DNA of 5,316 nt. Origin: Pseudomonadota bacterium. Lineage in GTDB: Bacteria > Pseudomonadota > Alphaproteobacteria > Rhizobiales > Xanthobacteraceae. Below are positions 1-4,934 of this stretch, piece after piece (position 1 is the first letter of the stretch; each line of letters starts with the position of its first letter). The DNA lies in NCBI GenBank assembly GCA_023414975.1, contig JAEZMI010000028.1, forward strand, positions 1 to 5,316. The letters run 5' to 3'. The notes beneath the pieces were generated by a model. The model had not been told where the DNA came from and searched no databases. It was given only the letters and a program-made list of their open reading frames with translations. The translations under genes and the position numbers were made by a program.

Positions 1-244
1 GCTTCAGTTCGTCCGTCCCGCCCGCATCGACGACGTTCTGGAGATCCATACCAGCCCGATCGAGGTGGCCGGCGCGTCCATCACCCTTCAGCAAAAGGTG
101 ATGCGCGGCGGCGAGTTGCTGGTCGAGGGCAAGGTGAAGGTCGCCTTCGTCGCGCAGGGCCGCGCCCGCCGCATCCCGGACGCGCTCCGCGCCGCGATGA
201 AGGCGGCACGCGGCGAGGCACAGGACGAGGCCTCGGGCGCCTGA
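1..244 (+). CDS. ybgC: YbgC-family acyl-CoA thioesterase, C-terminal part (5' end outside window)
   Basis: Open from the left edge (first full codon at base 2) to TGA at 242-244, giving 80 residues of a protein family usually about 130-150 long. The visible part contains a run of the type 'EVAGASITLQQKV', then 'LLVEGKVKVAFV' and 'RRIPDALRAAM'. This is the typical last beta-strands and C-terminal helix of the YbgC/4-hydroxybenzoyl-CoA thioesterase hotdog fold. The N-terminal catalytic Asp motif lies outside the window, so activity cannot be judged. Family members hydrolyse short- or long-chain acyl-CoA or acyl-ACP in the cytoplasm near the inner membrane, and the gene classically heads the tol-pal cluster, as here. 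The tail after the helix is Ala/Glu-rich and probably unstructured. The 275-base gap to tolQ, with a stem-loop right after the stop, suggests at least partly separate transcription. Assignment rests on sequence style plus synteny. Confidence 0.88.
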   Translation, partial: LQFVRPARIDDVLEIHTSPIEVAGASITLQQKVMRGGELLVEGKVKVAFVAQGRARRIPDALRAAMKAARGEAQDEASGA

Positions 245-259
245 ATTTGCGGGGTTTTC

Positions 260-293
260 CGCGTGGGGGGGCGCGGGAAGTTTCTCCCACGCG
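260..293 (+). other. stem-loop just downstream of ybgC
   Basis: CGCGTGGG at 260-267 is the exact reverse complement of CCCACGCG at 286-293, an 8-bp perfect stem around an 18-base loop. A competing small hairpin GGGA/TCCC (275-278 with 285-288) shares the 3' arm. It lies 15 bases after the ybgC stop, where a terminator or 3'-end stabiliser would sit. No T-run follows on either strand, so it does not look like a standard intrinsic terminator. It may be an RNA processing or protective structure. Confidence 0.35.
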
Positions 294-320
294 TCACAGA
301 CCTGTTGCGAAGCGGCAACG

Positions 321-341
321 CTAACCCGCCATTAACCTTAA
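321..341 (+). promoter_or_regulatory. CtrA-box-like element upstream of tolQ
   Basis: CTAA at 321-324, a 7-base spacer, then TTAAC at 332-336 gives CTAA-N7-TTAAC, one mismatch from the alphaproteobacterial CtrA consensus TTAA-N7-TTAAC. A further TTAA follows at 338-341, making TTAACCTTAA. The element is AT-rich in an otherwise GC-rich gap and lies about 180 bases upstream of the tolQ start. A GANTC site (GACTC, 402-406), the CcrM methylation motif, lies between it and tolQ. No convincing sigma-70 -35/-10 pair could be paired with it, so the transcription start is unknown. Binding is inferred only from the motif. Confidence 0.4.
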
Positions 342-448
342 TGCGCTGTTGTAGCGGGTGGTTGTGGGAGCGGTCCGGCCTCGGTCGCCCAAGTTTGGAC
401 AGACTCGCTCGCTTGATGGCGCACGGGTTCCTCCGACAGTCAGTAACG

Positions 449-476
449 GCATCCGCTGCTTTACCGCAGCCGATGC
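449..476 (+). other. leader hairpin upstream of tolQ
   Basis: GCATCCGCTGC (449-459) pairs with GCAGCCGATGC (466-476) to give an 11-bp stem with a single C-C mismatch (454/471) and a 6-base loop TTTACC. It lies 43 bases before the tolQ ATG and leaves the ribosome binding site (AGGA at 508-511) free. No T-run follows, so it is not a terminator. It is probably a structured 5' untranslated element that affects mRNA stability or translation, or it could be an operator palindrome. Confidence 0.4.
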
Positions 477-519
477 GGGCGGCAGTGCGACCCTTACCTA
501 TTGAGGCAGGACAGGCCTG

Positions 520-1365
520 ATGACGCTGAAGAAGCTTTTGGTTGCGGTGGTGCTGTTCATGGCGGCATCGGCGTCATTCGCCTATGGCCAGGCGCAGACG
601 GCTCCGGTGAACGCGGCGCCGACGCCGCAGGTGCAGGGTCAGGCGGTCCCCGTTCTGCCGGGCACGACGGTCGCGCCGGAAGGCGCCGGCATGGGCGCGG
701 ATCTGTCGCTGATCGGCCTTTTCATGCAGGCCCATCTGGTCGTGAAGCTGGTGATGGCGGGCCTCGTGCTTGCCTCGGTCTGGGTCTGGGCGATCATCAT
801 TGACAAGACCATCCTGTTCCAGCGCATGAAGAGCCAGATGGATCGTTTCGAATCCACCTTCTGGTCAGGCCAGAGTCTGGAAGAGCTGTATCGCTCGCTC
901 TCCTCCCGTCCCAACCACGCCATGGCGGCGATTTTCGTCGCGGCGATGCGCGAGTGGAAGCGCTCCTATGAGGGCGGCGCCCGCTCCTTCGCCGGGCTCA
1001 CCCAGCGCCTGGACAAGGTGATGGACGTCACCATCGCCCGCGAGGTGGAGCGTCTGGAGAGCCGCCTGCTGGTGCTGGCGACGGTGGGCTCGGCCGGCCC
1101 CTTCATCGGCCTGTTCGGCACGGTGTGGGGCATCATGACTTCGTTCCAGTCGATCGCCGCCTCGAAGAACACCAGCCTCGCCGTGGTGGCCCCCGGCATC
1201 GCAGAGGCCCTTTTCGCGACGGCAATCGGCCTCATCGCCGCCATTCCGGCGACGATTTTCTATAACAAGTTCGTGTCGCAGGTGAACCGGCAGGCGCTGC
1301 GGCTGGAGGGCTTCGCGGACGAGTTTTCCGCCATCCTGTCGCGCCAGATCGACGAGCGGGGCTGA
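520..1365 (+). CDS. tolQ: TolQ, proton channel subunit of the Tol-Pal motor, with N-terminal signal-like extension
   Basis: The product is 281 residues, longer than the roughly 230 of E. coli TolQ. TolQ forms the inner-membrane pentamer that, with TolR, uses the proton motive force to drive TolA. Membrane segments lie at about residues 74-96, 183-206 and 220-247. The MotA/TolQ/ExbB core is intact: GPFIGLFGTVWGIMTSF (193-209) and GIAEALFATAIGLIAAIPA (226-244). T201 and T234 match E. coli T145 and T178, with the same 33-residue spacing. Residues 1-22 look like a signal peptide (LKK, hydrophobic core, ASFA), followed by a Pro/Ala/Gln-rich stretch to about 57. ExbB proteins sometimes carry such an extension. 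The ATG at 520 is preferred because AGGA (508-511) sits 8 bases ahead. A shorter start at 691 (M58), with GGAAGG 7 bases ahead, would give a standard-length TolQ. ExbB is an alternative name by sequence, but the neighbouring tol genes settle it. Confidence 0.96.
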   Translation: MTLKKLLVAVVLFMAASASFAYGQAQTAPVNAAPTPQVQGQAVPVLPGTTVAPEGAGMGADLSLIGLFMQAHLVVKLVMAGLVLASVWVWAIIIDKTILFQRMKSQMDRFESTFWSGQSLEELYRSLSSRPNHAMAAIFVAAMREWKRSYEGGARSFAGLTQRLDKVMDVTIAREVERLESRLLVLATVGSAGPFIGLFGTVWGIMTSFQSIAASKNTSLAVVAPGIAEALFATAIGLIAAIPATIFYNKFVSQVNRQALRLEGFADEFSAILSRQIDERG

Positions 1366-1370
1366 CGCGC

Positions 1371-1823
1371 ATGGGTATGTCCTCGGGAGGCAGCGGCGGC
1401 TGGTCCTCGCGGCGTTCGCGCCGCCGGGGCGGCGGTGCCGTCATGTCCGAGATCAACGTCACCCCCATGGTCGACGTGATGCTCGTGCTGCTCATCATCT
1501 TCATGGTCGCCGCGCCGATGCTCACCGTCGGCGTGCCGCTGGACCTGCCGCAGACGCAGGCGCAGGCCGTCTCGCAGGACCACCAGCCGCTGGTCATCTC
1601 GATCAACAATCAGGGCCAGGTCTTTCTGCAGGAGACCGAGATTCCCGTGAACGAGATCGTGCCCAAGCTCATGGCCATCGCCAAGGCCGGCTATGACGAG
1701 CGCATCTTCGTGCGCGGCGACAAGTCGGTCGATTACGGCACGGTGATGCAGGTCATGGGCCGGCTCTCGGGCGCCGGCTTCAAGCGCGTCGCCCTGGTCT
1801 CCGAAGTCGAGCAGGGGGGCTGA
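1371..1823 (+). CDS. tolR: TolR, Tol-Pal motor subunit (ExbD/TolR family)
   Basis: The product is 150 residues, normal for the family. TolR dimers sit inside the TolQ ring; the single membrane helix carries the proton-relaying Asp and the periplasmic domain contacts peptidoglycan. The signature INVTPMVDVMLVLLIIFMV (28-46) contains D35, equivalent to E. coli D23. The cytoplasmic N-terminus is Gly/Ser/Arg-rich (residues 4-22), as is common in alphaproteobacterial TolR, and the basic cluster fits the positive-inside rule. The periplasmic domain runs from about residue 55 to 146 and includes LVISINNQGQVFL and IFVRGDKSVDYGTVMQVM, the usual ExbD/TolR fold. The start at 1371 lies 5 bases after the tolQ stop, so translation is probably coupled; a second in-frame ATG at 1377 would drop two residues. 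M25 at 1443 is a less likely start because it would remove the basic leader. Confidence 0.96.
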   Translation: MGMSSGGSGGWSSRRSRRRGGGAVMSEINVTPMVDVMLVLLIIFMVAAPMLTVGVPLDLPQTQAQAVSQDHQPLVISINNQGQVFLQETEIPVNEIVPKLMAIAKAGYDERIFVRGDKSVDYGTVMQVMGRLSGAGFKRVALVSEVEQGG

Positions 1824-1829
1824 CCGGTC

Positions 1830-2792
1830 ATGCGCGCGGGCCTCGTTTCCTCGGCGGCACTTCATGCCGGCCTCATCGGCTTCATGCTGGTTTCCTTCTC
1901 GTCCGCCCGGCCGCTGGACGCGATGCAGGAATCCATGCCGATCGACATCGTCTCCGATGCCGAGCTGAGCCAGATGATGGCGGGCAAGAAGGACGCGCCC
2001 AAGGCCGAGAAGCCCAAGCCGGTGGTCGAGAAGGTCGCCGAGGCGCCGAAGCCCCCGGAGCAGCTCGACGCCAAGGTCGACGACAAGAAGCCCGAGGTGA
2101 AGGCCGCGAACGAGCCGGTCGCGCCGCCGCCGCCCCCGCCGGCGGAAGCCAAGCCCGAGCCCAAGCCCCCGGCGGCCGCGCAGGCGACGCCCCAGCCCGC
2201 GCCTCCGAAGGACGCGGAATCGCTGGCGGCCAAGCCGCCGGAAGCGCCGAAGGACGCGCCCAAGCCCGATCAGCAGGCGCAGGCCAAGCCAGCTCCGGCG
2301 CCGCCGAAGAAGCCGAAGGACATTCCCCCGAAGGTGGTGCAGCAGCCGCCGAAGGACCAGCCCGAGTTCAAGCCGAACGAAATCGCCGCGCTTCTCGACA
2401 AGCGCACGGCGACGCGCCAGGCGGCGATCGGCGACACGATCAACAACACCGCTTCGCTCGGCGCCTCCGTCGGCACGGCCGCGACGCTGTCGCAGACCGA
2501 GATCGACGCCTTGCGCGCGCGCCTGATGCAGCTGTGGAATCCGCCGGCCGGCGCGGCGAATCCCGAAGAGCTGATCGTGACGATCCGCATCCGGCTCAAC
2601 CAGGACGGCACGCTCTCCGGCCCGCCCATGGTCGTGACCTCCGGCACCAGCCCGTTCTTCATGACCGCGCGGGACAGCGCGATCCGCGCCATCTTCCGCG
2701 GTCAGCCCTTCAACATGCTCAACCCGGCGAAGTATGAAGCGTGGAAGGACATCGAAGTCACCTTCGATCCGCGCGAGATGGTCCGGGGCTGA
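1830..2792 (+). CDS. tolA: TolA, periplasm-spanning energy transducer of the Tol-Pal system
   Basis: The product is 320 residues. TolA is anchored by one N-terminal helix that docks on TolQR, and its C-terminal domain reaches TolB/Pal at the outer membrane. The helix (about residues 5-24) contains the S-x3-H motif, S8 and H12, matching the E. coli TolA/TonB docking motif. Residues 52-180 form a Pro/Ala/Lys/Glu-rich stalk. A TolA/TonB-type C-terminal domain occupies about 220-316: an 'ALRARLMQLWNPPAG' helix, 'LIVTIRIRLNQDG' strand, 'RDSAIRAIFRG' helix and 'WKDIEVTFDP' last strand. There is no cysteine, unlike the disulfide-containing E. coli domain III. The cytoplasmic N-terminus is very short. 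The start lies 6 bases after the tolR stop, with AGGGGG at 1813-1818 as a loose ribosome site inside tolR. By sequence alone it could be called TonB-like; position between tolR and tolB makes TolA nearly certain. Confidence 0.93.
   Translation: MRAGLVSSAALHAGLIGFMLVSFSSARPLDAMQESMPIDIVSDAELSQMMAGKKDAPKAEKPKPVVEKVAEAPKPPEQLDAKVDDKKPEVKAANEPVAPPPPPPAEAKPEPKPPAAAQATPQPAPPKDAESLAAKPPEAPKDAPKPDQQAQAKPAPAPPKKPKDIPPKVVQQPPKDQPEFKPNEIAALLDKRTATRQAAIGDTINNTASLGASVGTAATLSQTEIDALRARLMQLWNPPAGAANPEELIVTIRIRLNQDGTLSGPPMVVTSGTSPFFMTARDSAIRAIFRGQPFNMLNPAKYEAWKDIEVTFDPREMVRG
1983..2369 (+). repeat. Pro/Ala/Lys-rich low-complexity stalk within tolA
   Basis: Residues 52-180 of TolA consist almost wholly of Pro, Ala, Lys, Glu, Asp and Gln, with degenerate KP/PK/AP units such as KPPEAPKDAPK. 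Six consecutive prolines (P99-P104) are encoded at 2124-2141. A 16-base exact direct repeat, GAAGGACGCGCCCAAG, occurs at 1988-2003 and 2249-2264 and encodes KDAPK both times, possibly a trace of expansion by slippage. The composition suggests an extended or polyproline-like stalk that spans the periplasm, as in TonB. Confidence 0.75.
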
Positions 2793-2799
2793 GCGCGGC

Positions 2800-2832
2800 A
2801 TGTTCTTTTATTCGTCGAGATATTCATCATGA
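2800..2832 (+). other. possible 10-codon leader ORF overlapping the tolB start
   Basis: An ATG at 2800 opens a frame of ten codons (MFFYSSRYSS) whose TGA stop (2830-2832) overlaps the tolB ATG (2829-2831) in the compact ATGA arrangement. The tolA-tolB gap is clearly more AT-rich than its surroundings, and tolB has only a weak ribosome site of its own (GAGA, 2817-2820). Re-initiation from this mini-ORF could supply tolB translation. Its own ribosome site is poor (GGGG at 2786-2789). An ORF this short can easily arise by chance, so this is only a candidate. Confidence 0.22.
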
Positions 2833-4187
2833 CCGAGATTATCCGCCCGGGTTTCGCGGGCCTTTCCATCGGCCGGCGCGGATTGATCACCGGCGCGGGC
2901 GCTCTTGCCGGCATCGGTCTGCTGTCGCGGCCGGCGCAAGCCGTGCTGAAGCTCGACGTGACGCAGGGCACGGTGCAGCCGCTGCCGATCGCCATCACCG
3001 ATTTCGTCGGCGGCGGCAGCCCGCAGGATGTCGAGGCGGGCAAGGGCGTCACCCAGATCATCTCGGCGGATCTGCGCCGCTCCGGCCTGTTCGCCCCGCT
3101 CGACCCGGCCGCCTTCGTCGAGAAGATCACCAACCCGGACGCCTCGCCGCGCTTTCAGGACTGGCGCGTGATCAACGCCCAGGCGCTCGTCACCGGCCGC
3201 ATGACCCGCCAGCCCGACGGGCGCGTGAAGGCCGAGTTCCGCCTGTGGGACGTGTTCGCCGGCCAGCAGCTCATCGGCCAGCAATATTTCACCCAGCCGG
3301 AGAACTGGCGCCGCGTCGCGCACATCATCGCCGACGCCATCTATGAGCGCCTCACCGGCGAGAAGGGCTATTTCGACACGCGCATCGTCTTCGTCGACGA
3401 GAGCGGGCCGAAGGAGAAGCGCGTCAAGCGCCTCGCCATCATGGACCAGGACGGCGCCAACGTGACCTATCTCACGCGCGGCGACGACCTCGTGCTGACC
3501 CCGCGTTTTTCGCCGACCAGCCAGGAAATCACCTATATGAGCTATGGCCGTGGCGACCCGCGCGTCTATCTGCTCAACATCGAGACCGGTCAGCGCGAAG
3601 TCGTCGGCAATTTCCCCAATATGAGCTTCTCGCCGCGCTTCGCGCCGGATGGTCAGCGCGTGATCCTGTCGCTGCAGCAGGGCGCGAACTCGAACATCTT
3701 CGTCATGGACCTGCGCTCGAAGGCGACGACCCGCCTCACCGACACGCCGGCCATCGACACCGCGCCCTGCTACTCGCCGGACGGCACGCAGATCTGCTTC
3801 GAGAGCGACCGGGGCGGCGGCTCGCAGATTTATGTGATGAACCCGGACGGCTCGAACCAGCGCCGCATCTCCTTCGGCGACGGGCGTTACTCCACCCCGG
3901 TCTGGTCGCCGCGCGGCGATGTCATCGCCTTCACCAAGCAGGCCGGCGGGCGCTTCGCCATCGGTCTGATGCGCCCGGACGGGCAGGGCGAGCGCATCCT
4001 CACCGAGGGCTATCACAATGAAGGCCCGACCTTCGCGCCGAACGGCCGCGTGATCATGTTCTTCCGGGATCCGGGCGGGGCGGCGGGGCCGCAGCTCTAC
4101 ACGGTCGATATCACCGGCTACAATGAGCAGCGCATTCCGACACCGAGCTACGCCTCCGATCCGGCCTGGTCGCCTCTGCGATCCTGA
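2829..4187 (+). CDS. tolB: TolB, periplasmic beta-propeller of the Tol-Pal system, with Tat-like signal peptide
   Basis: The product is 452 residues, typical for TolB. TolB shuttles between TolA and Pal in the periplasm. The leader is MTEIIRPGFAGLSIGRRGLI onward: R16-R17 followed by G-L-I, a mildly hydrophobic Gly/Ala-rich core (about 19-32), then S-R-P-A-Q-A with likely cleavage after A38. This resembles a twin-arginine leader, with Arg34 in the c-region as a Sec-avoidance feature. The mature protein begins VLKLDVTQG, in the position of the TolA-binding N-terminal strand of E. coli TolB. An N-terminal alpha/beta domain covers about 40-175 (PLPIAITDF, ADLRRSGLF), followed by a six-bladed PD40/WD40-like propeller, about 183-450. 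Its blades carry SPDG-type turns (RFSPTSQEI, RFAPDGQRV, YSPDGTQI, WSPRGDV, FAPNGRV, WSPL). The start is the only ATG that keeps the complete leader. The ribosome site is weak, and the gap to tolA is 36 bases. Confidence 0.97.
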   Translation: MTEIIRPGFAGLSIGRRGLITGAGALAGIGLLSRPAQAVLKLDVTQGTVQPLPIAITDFVGGGSPQDVEAGKGVTQIISADLRRSGLFAPLDPAAFVEKITNPDASPRFQDWRVINAQALVTGRMTRQPDGRVKAEFRLWDVFAGQQLIGQQYFTQPENWRRVAHIIADAIYERLTGEKGYFDTRIVFVDESGPKEKRVKRLAIMDQDGANVTYLTRGDDLVLTPRFSPTSQEITYMSYGRGDPRVYLLNIETGQREVVGNFPNMSFSPRFAPDGQRVILSLQQGANSNIFVMDLRSKATTRLTDTPAIDTAPCYSPDGTQICFESDRGGGSQIYVMNPDGSNQRRISFGDGRYSTPVWSPRGDVIAFTKQAGGRFAIGLMRPDGQGERILTEGYHNEGPTFAPNGRVIMFFRDPGGAAGPQLYTVDITGYNEQRIPTPSYASDPAWSPLRS

Positions 4188-4202
4188 TCGTGTAGGGAAC
4201 GA

Positions 4203-4210
4203 TTAACCAT
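4203..4210 (+). promoter_or_regulatory. CtrA half-site-like TTAACCAT in the tolB-pal gap
   Basis: TTAACCAT at 4203-4210 matches the CtrA half-site octamer used in alphaproteobacterial motif searches. It lies 134 bases upstream of the pal ATG. A second TTAAC occurs at 4286-4290, but no partner TTAA sits at the 7-base spacing of the full consensus. A GANTC site (GAGTC, 4333-4337) overlaps the pal ribosome site region. The long gap and the motif suggest that pal has its own cell-cycle-regulated promoter, but no clear -35/-10 pair was found. Confidence 0.35.
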
Positions 4211-4222
4211 AAGGGAAGGTTG

Positions 4223-4277
4223 ATGCCTCGGACGACAATTTGAGGCATTCCGTCAAGGTTCCGTAAAGCATGACGGA
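4223..4277 (+). other. two abutting inverted repeats between tolB and pal
   Basis: ATGCCTC (4223-4229) is the reverse complement of GAGGCAT (4242-4248), with a 12-base loop that could be narrowed by wobble pairs. Immediately next to it, TCCGTCA (4249-4255) is the reverse complement of TGACGGA (4271-4277), with a 15-base loop. Both stems are 7 bp and perfect, and no base separates them. Neither is followed by a T-run. They could form tandem mRNA hairpins that mark processing or protect the pal message, or act as DNA operators. Confidence 0.4.
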
Positions 4278-4344
4278 CCCATTCATTAACGCCAGCGAAT
4301 AGGTCGGGCAGCGCCCGGCACGGGATATTCAGGAGTCCGCGGTT

Positions 4345-4839
4345 ATGATCCGTATGTTGCGCCAGCTGGGCGGAGCGCGTGTCGCCCTTCTTTTCGGCCT
4401 GGCGATGCTCGCCGCCGCCTGCGCCAAGAACCCGATGGACGGCGCCGGCCAGGCGCTCGGCTCGGCGCCTCCCGGCAGCCCGCAGGAATTCATCGTCTCG
4501 GTCGGCGACCGCGTGTTCTTCGAGAGCGACCAGACCGACCTGACGCCGCAGGCGCAGGCGACCCTCGACAAGCAGGCGCAGTGGCTCAACCACTATGGCA
4601 AGTACACCTTCACCATCGAAGGCCATGCCGACGAGCGCGGCACCCGCGAGTACAACATCGCCCTGGGCGCCCGCCGCGCCGAGAGCGTGCGCAACTACCT
4701 GGTCTCGCGCGGTGTCGCGGCGAGCCGCATGCGCACCATCTCCTACGGCAAGGAGCGCCCGGTGGCGGTGTGCAACGACATTTCCTGCTGGTCGCAGAAC
4801 CGCCGCGCGGTCACGGTGCTCAACGGCGCCGGCTCCTGA
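4345..4839 (+). CDS. pal: Pal, peptidoglycan-associated outer-membrane lipoprotein
   Basis: The product is 164 residues, normal for Pal. Pal is anchored in the outer membrane by lipidated Cys and binds diaminopimelate of peptidoglycan; TolB and TolA regulate it. The leader has basic residues (R3, R6, R12), a hydrophobic core, and the lipobox L-A-A-A-C with C26 as the modified residue. Residue 27 is Ala, so there is no inner-membrane retention Asp. A flexible Gly/Ser/Pro linker (about 29-46) leads to the OmpA-C domain (about 48-160). Its ligand motif is intact: TIEGHADERGT (90-100) with D96, and NIALGARRAESV (104-115) with R111. SYGKERPV and WSQNRRAVTVL close the domain. Two cysteines, C143 and C148, flank the 'NDIS' loop. 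A good ribosome site, AGGAG (4331-4335), lies 9 bases before ATG. The 157-base gap from tolB suggests an additional promoter, and a strong terminator follows 24 bases after the stop. Confidence 0.97.
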   Translation: MIRMLRQLGGARVALLFGLAMLAAACAKNPMDGAGQALGSAPPGSPQEFIVSVGDRVFFESDQTDLTPQAQATLDKQAQWLNHYGKYTFTIEGHADERGTREYNIALGARRAESVRNYLVSRGVAASRMRTISYGKERPVAVCNDISCWSQNRRAVTVLNGAGS

Positions 4840-4863
4840 TCCCTCGCGCGATCCCCATGACCG

Positions 4864-4898
4864 AGGCCCGGCTGGCAGCAGCCGGGCCTTCGTGTTTT
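4864..4898 (+). terminator. intrinsic terminator after pal
   Basis: AGGCCCGGCTG (4864-4874) and CAGCCGGGCCT (4879-4889) form a perfect 11-bp GC-rich stem with a 4-base loop GCAG, extendable by a G-T pair. The sequence TCGTGTTTT follows at 4890-4898 as a somewhat interrupted T-tract. This is a textbook Rho-independent terminator 24 bases after the pal stop. It should end the tolQ/tolB/pal transcripts and isolate them from cpoB. Confidence 0.88.
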
Positions 4899-4902
4899 CA
4901 GG

Positions 4903-4934
4903 GGCTTTCCGGGCGCCGGCTTGCCGGCAAAGCC
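4903..4934 (+). other. imperfect hairpin between the pal terminator and cpoB
   Basis: GGCTTTCCGGGC (4903-4914) pairs with GCCGGCAAAGCC (4923-4934) over 12 positions with two mismatches and an 8-base loop GCCGGCTT. It starts only 4 bases beyond the preceding terminator's T-tract. No T-run follows on the + strand. It could be a backup termination or 3'-end structure, or a leader element of cpoB. The GCCGGC hexamer occurs twice in it (4915-4920, 4923-4928), so part of the symmetry may come from GC-rich composition. Confidence 0.25.

Noticed and set aside
304..319. Small inverted repeat GTTGC/GCAAC before the CtrA-like box
   Set aside because: A stem of only 5 bp with a 6-base loop is expected often by chance in this length of DNA.
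305..336. Possible sigma-70 promoter before tolQ: TTGCGA (305-310) with ATTAAC (331-336)
   Set aside because: The spacer is 20 bases and the -10 similarity is poor. The region is better described as a CtrA-like box, with the core promoter unresolved.
263..520. 85-codon plus-strand frame (GTG start) in the ybgC-tolQ gap, whose TGA overlaps the tolQ ATG as TGATG
   Set aside because: It has no ribosome site at 263 or at the internal ATGs (341, 416), runs through the CtrA-like box and leader hairpin, and its product resembles no family. The stop/start overlap could be chance.
1260..2801. 513-codon open frame on the minus strand opposite tolR and tolA
   Set aside because: Its product is an Arg/Leu/Gly/His-rich mixture with no recognisable domain, directly antisense to two well-identified genes. 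Long antisense frames are common in GC-rich DNA with strong third-position bias.
2808..4016. 402-codon open frame on the minus strand opposite tolB
   Set aside because: It mirrors the codon bias of tolB, has no domain, membrane or signal features, and overlaps nearly the whole of a certain gene.
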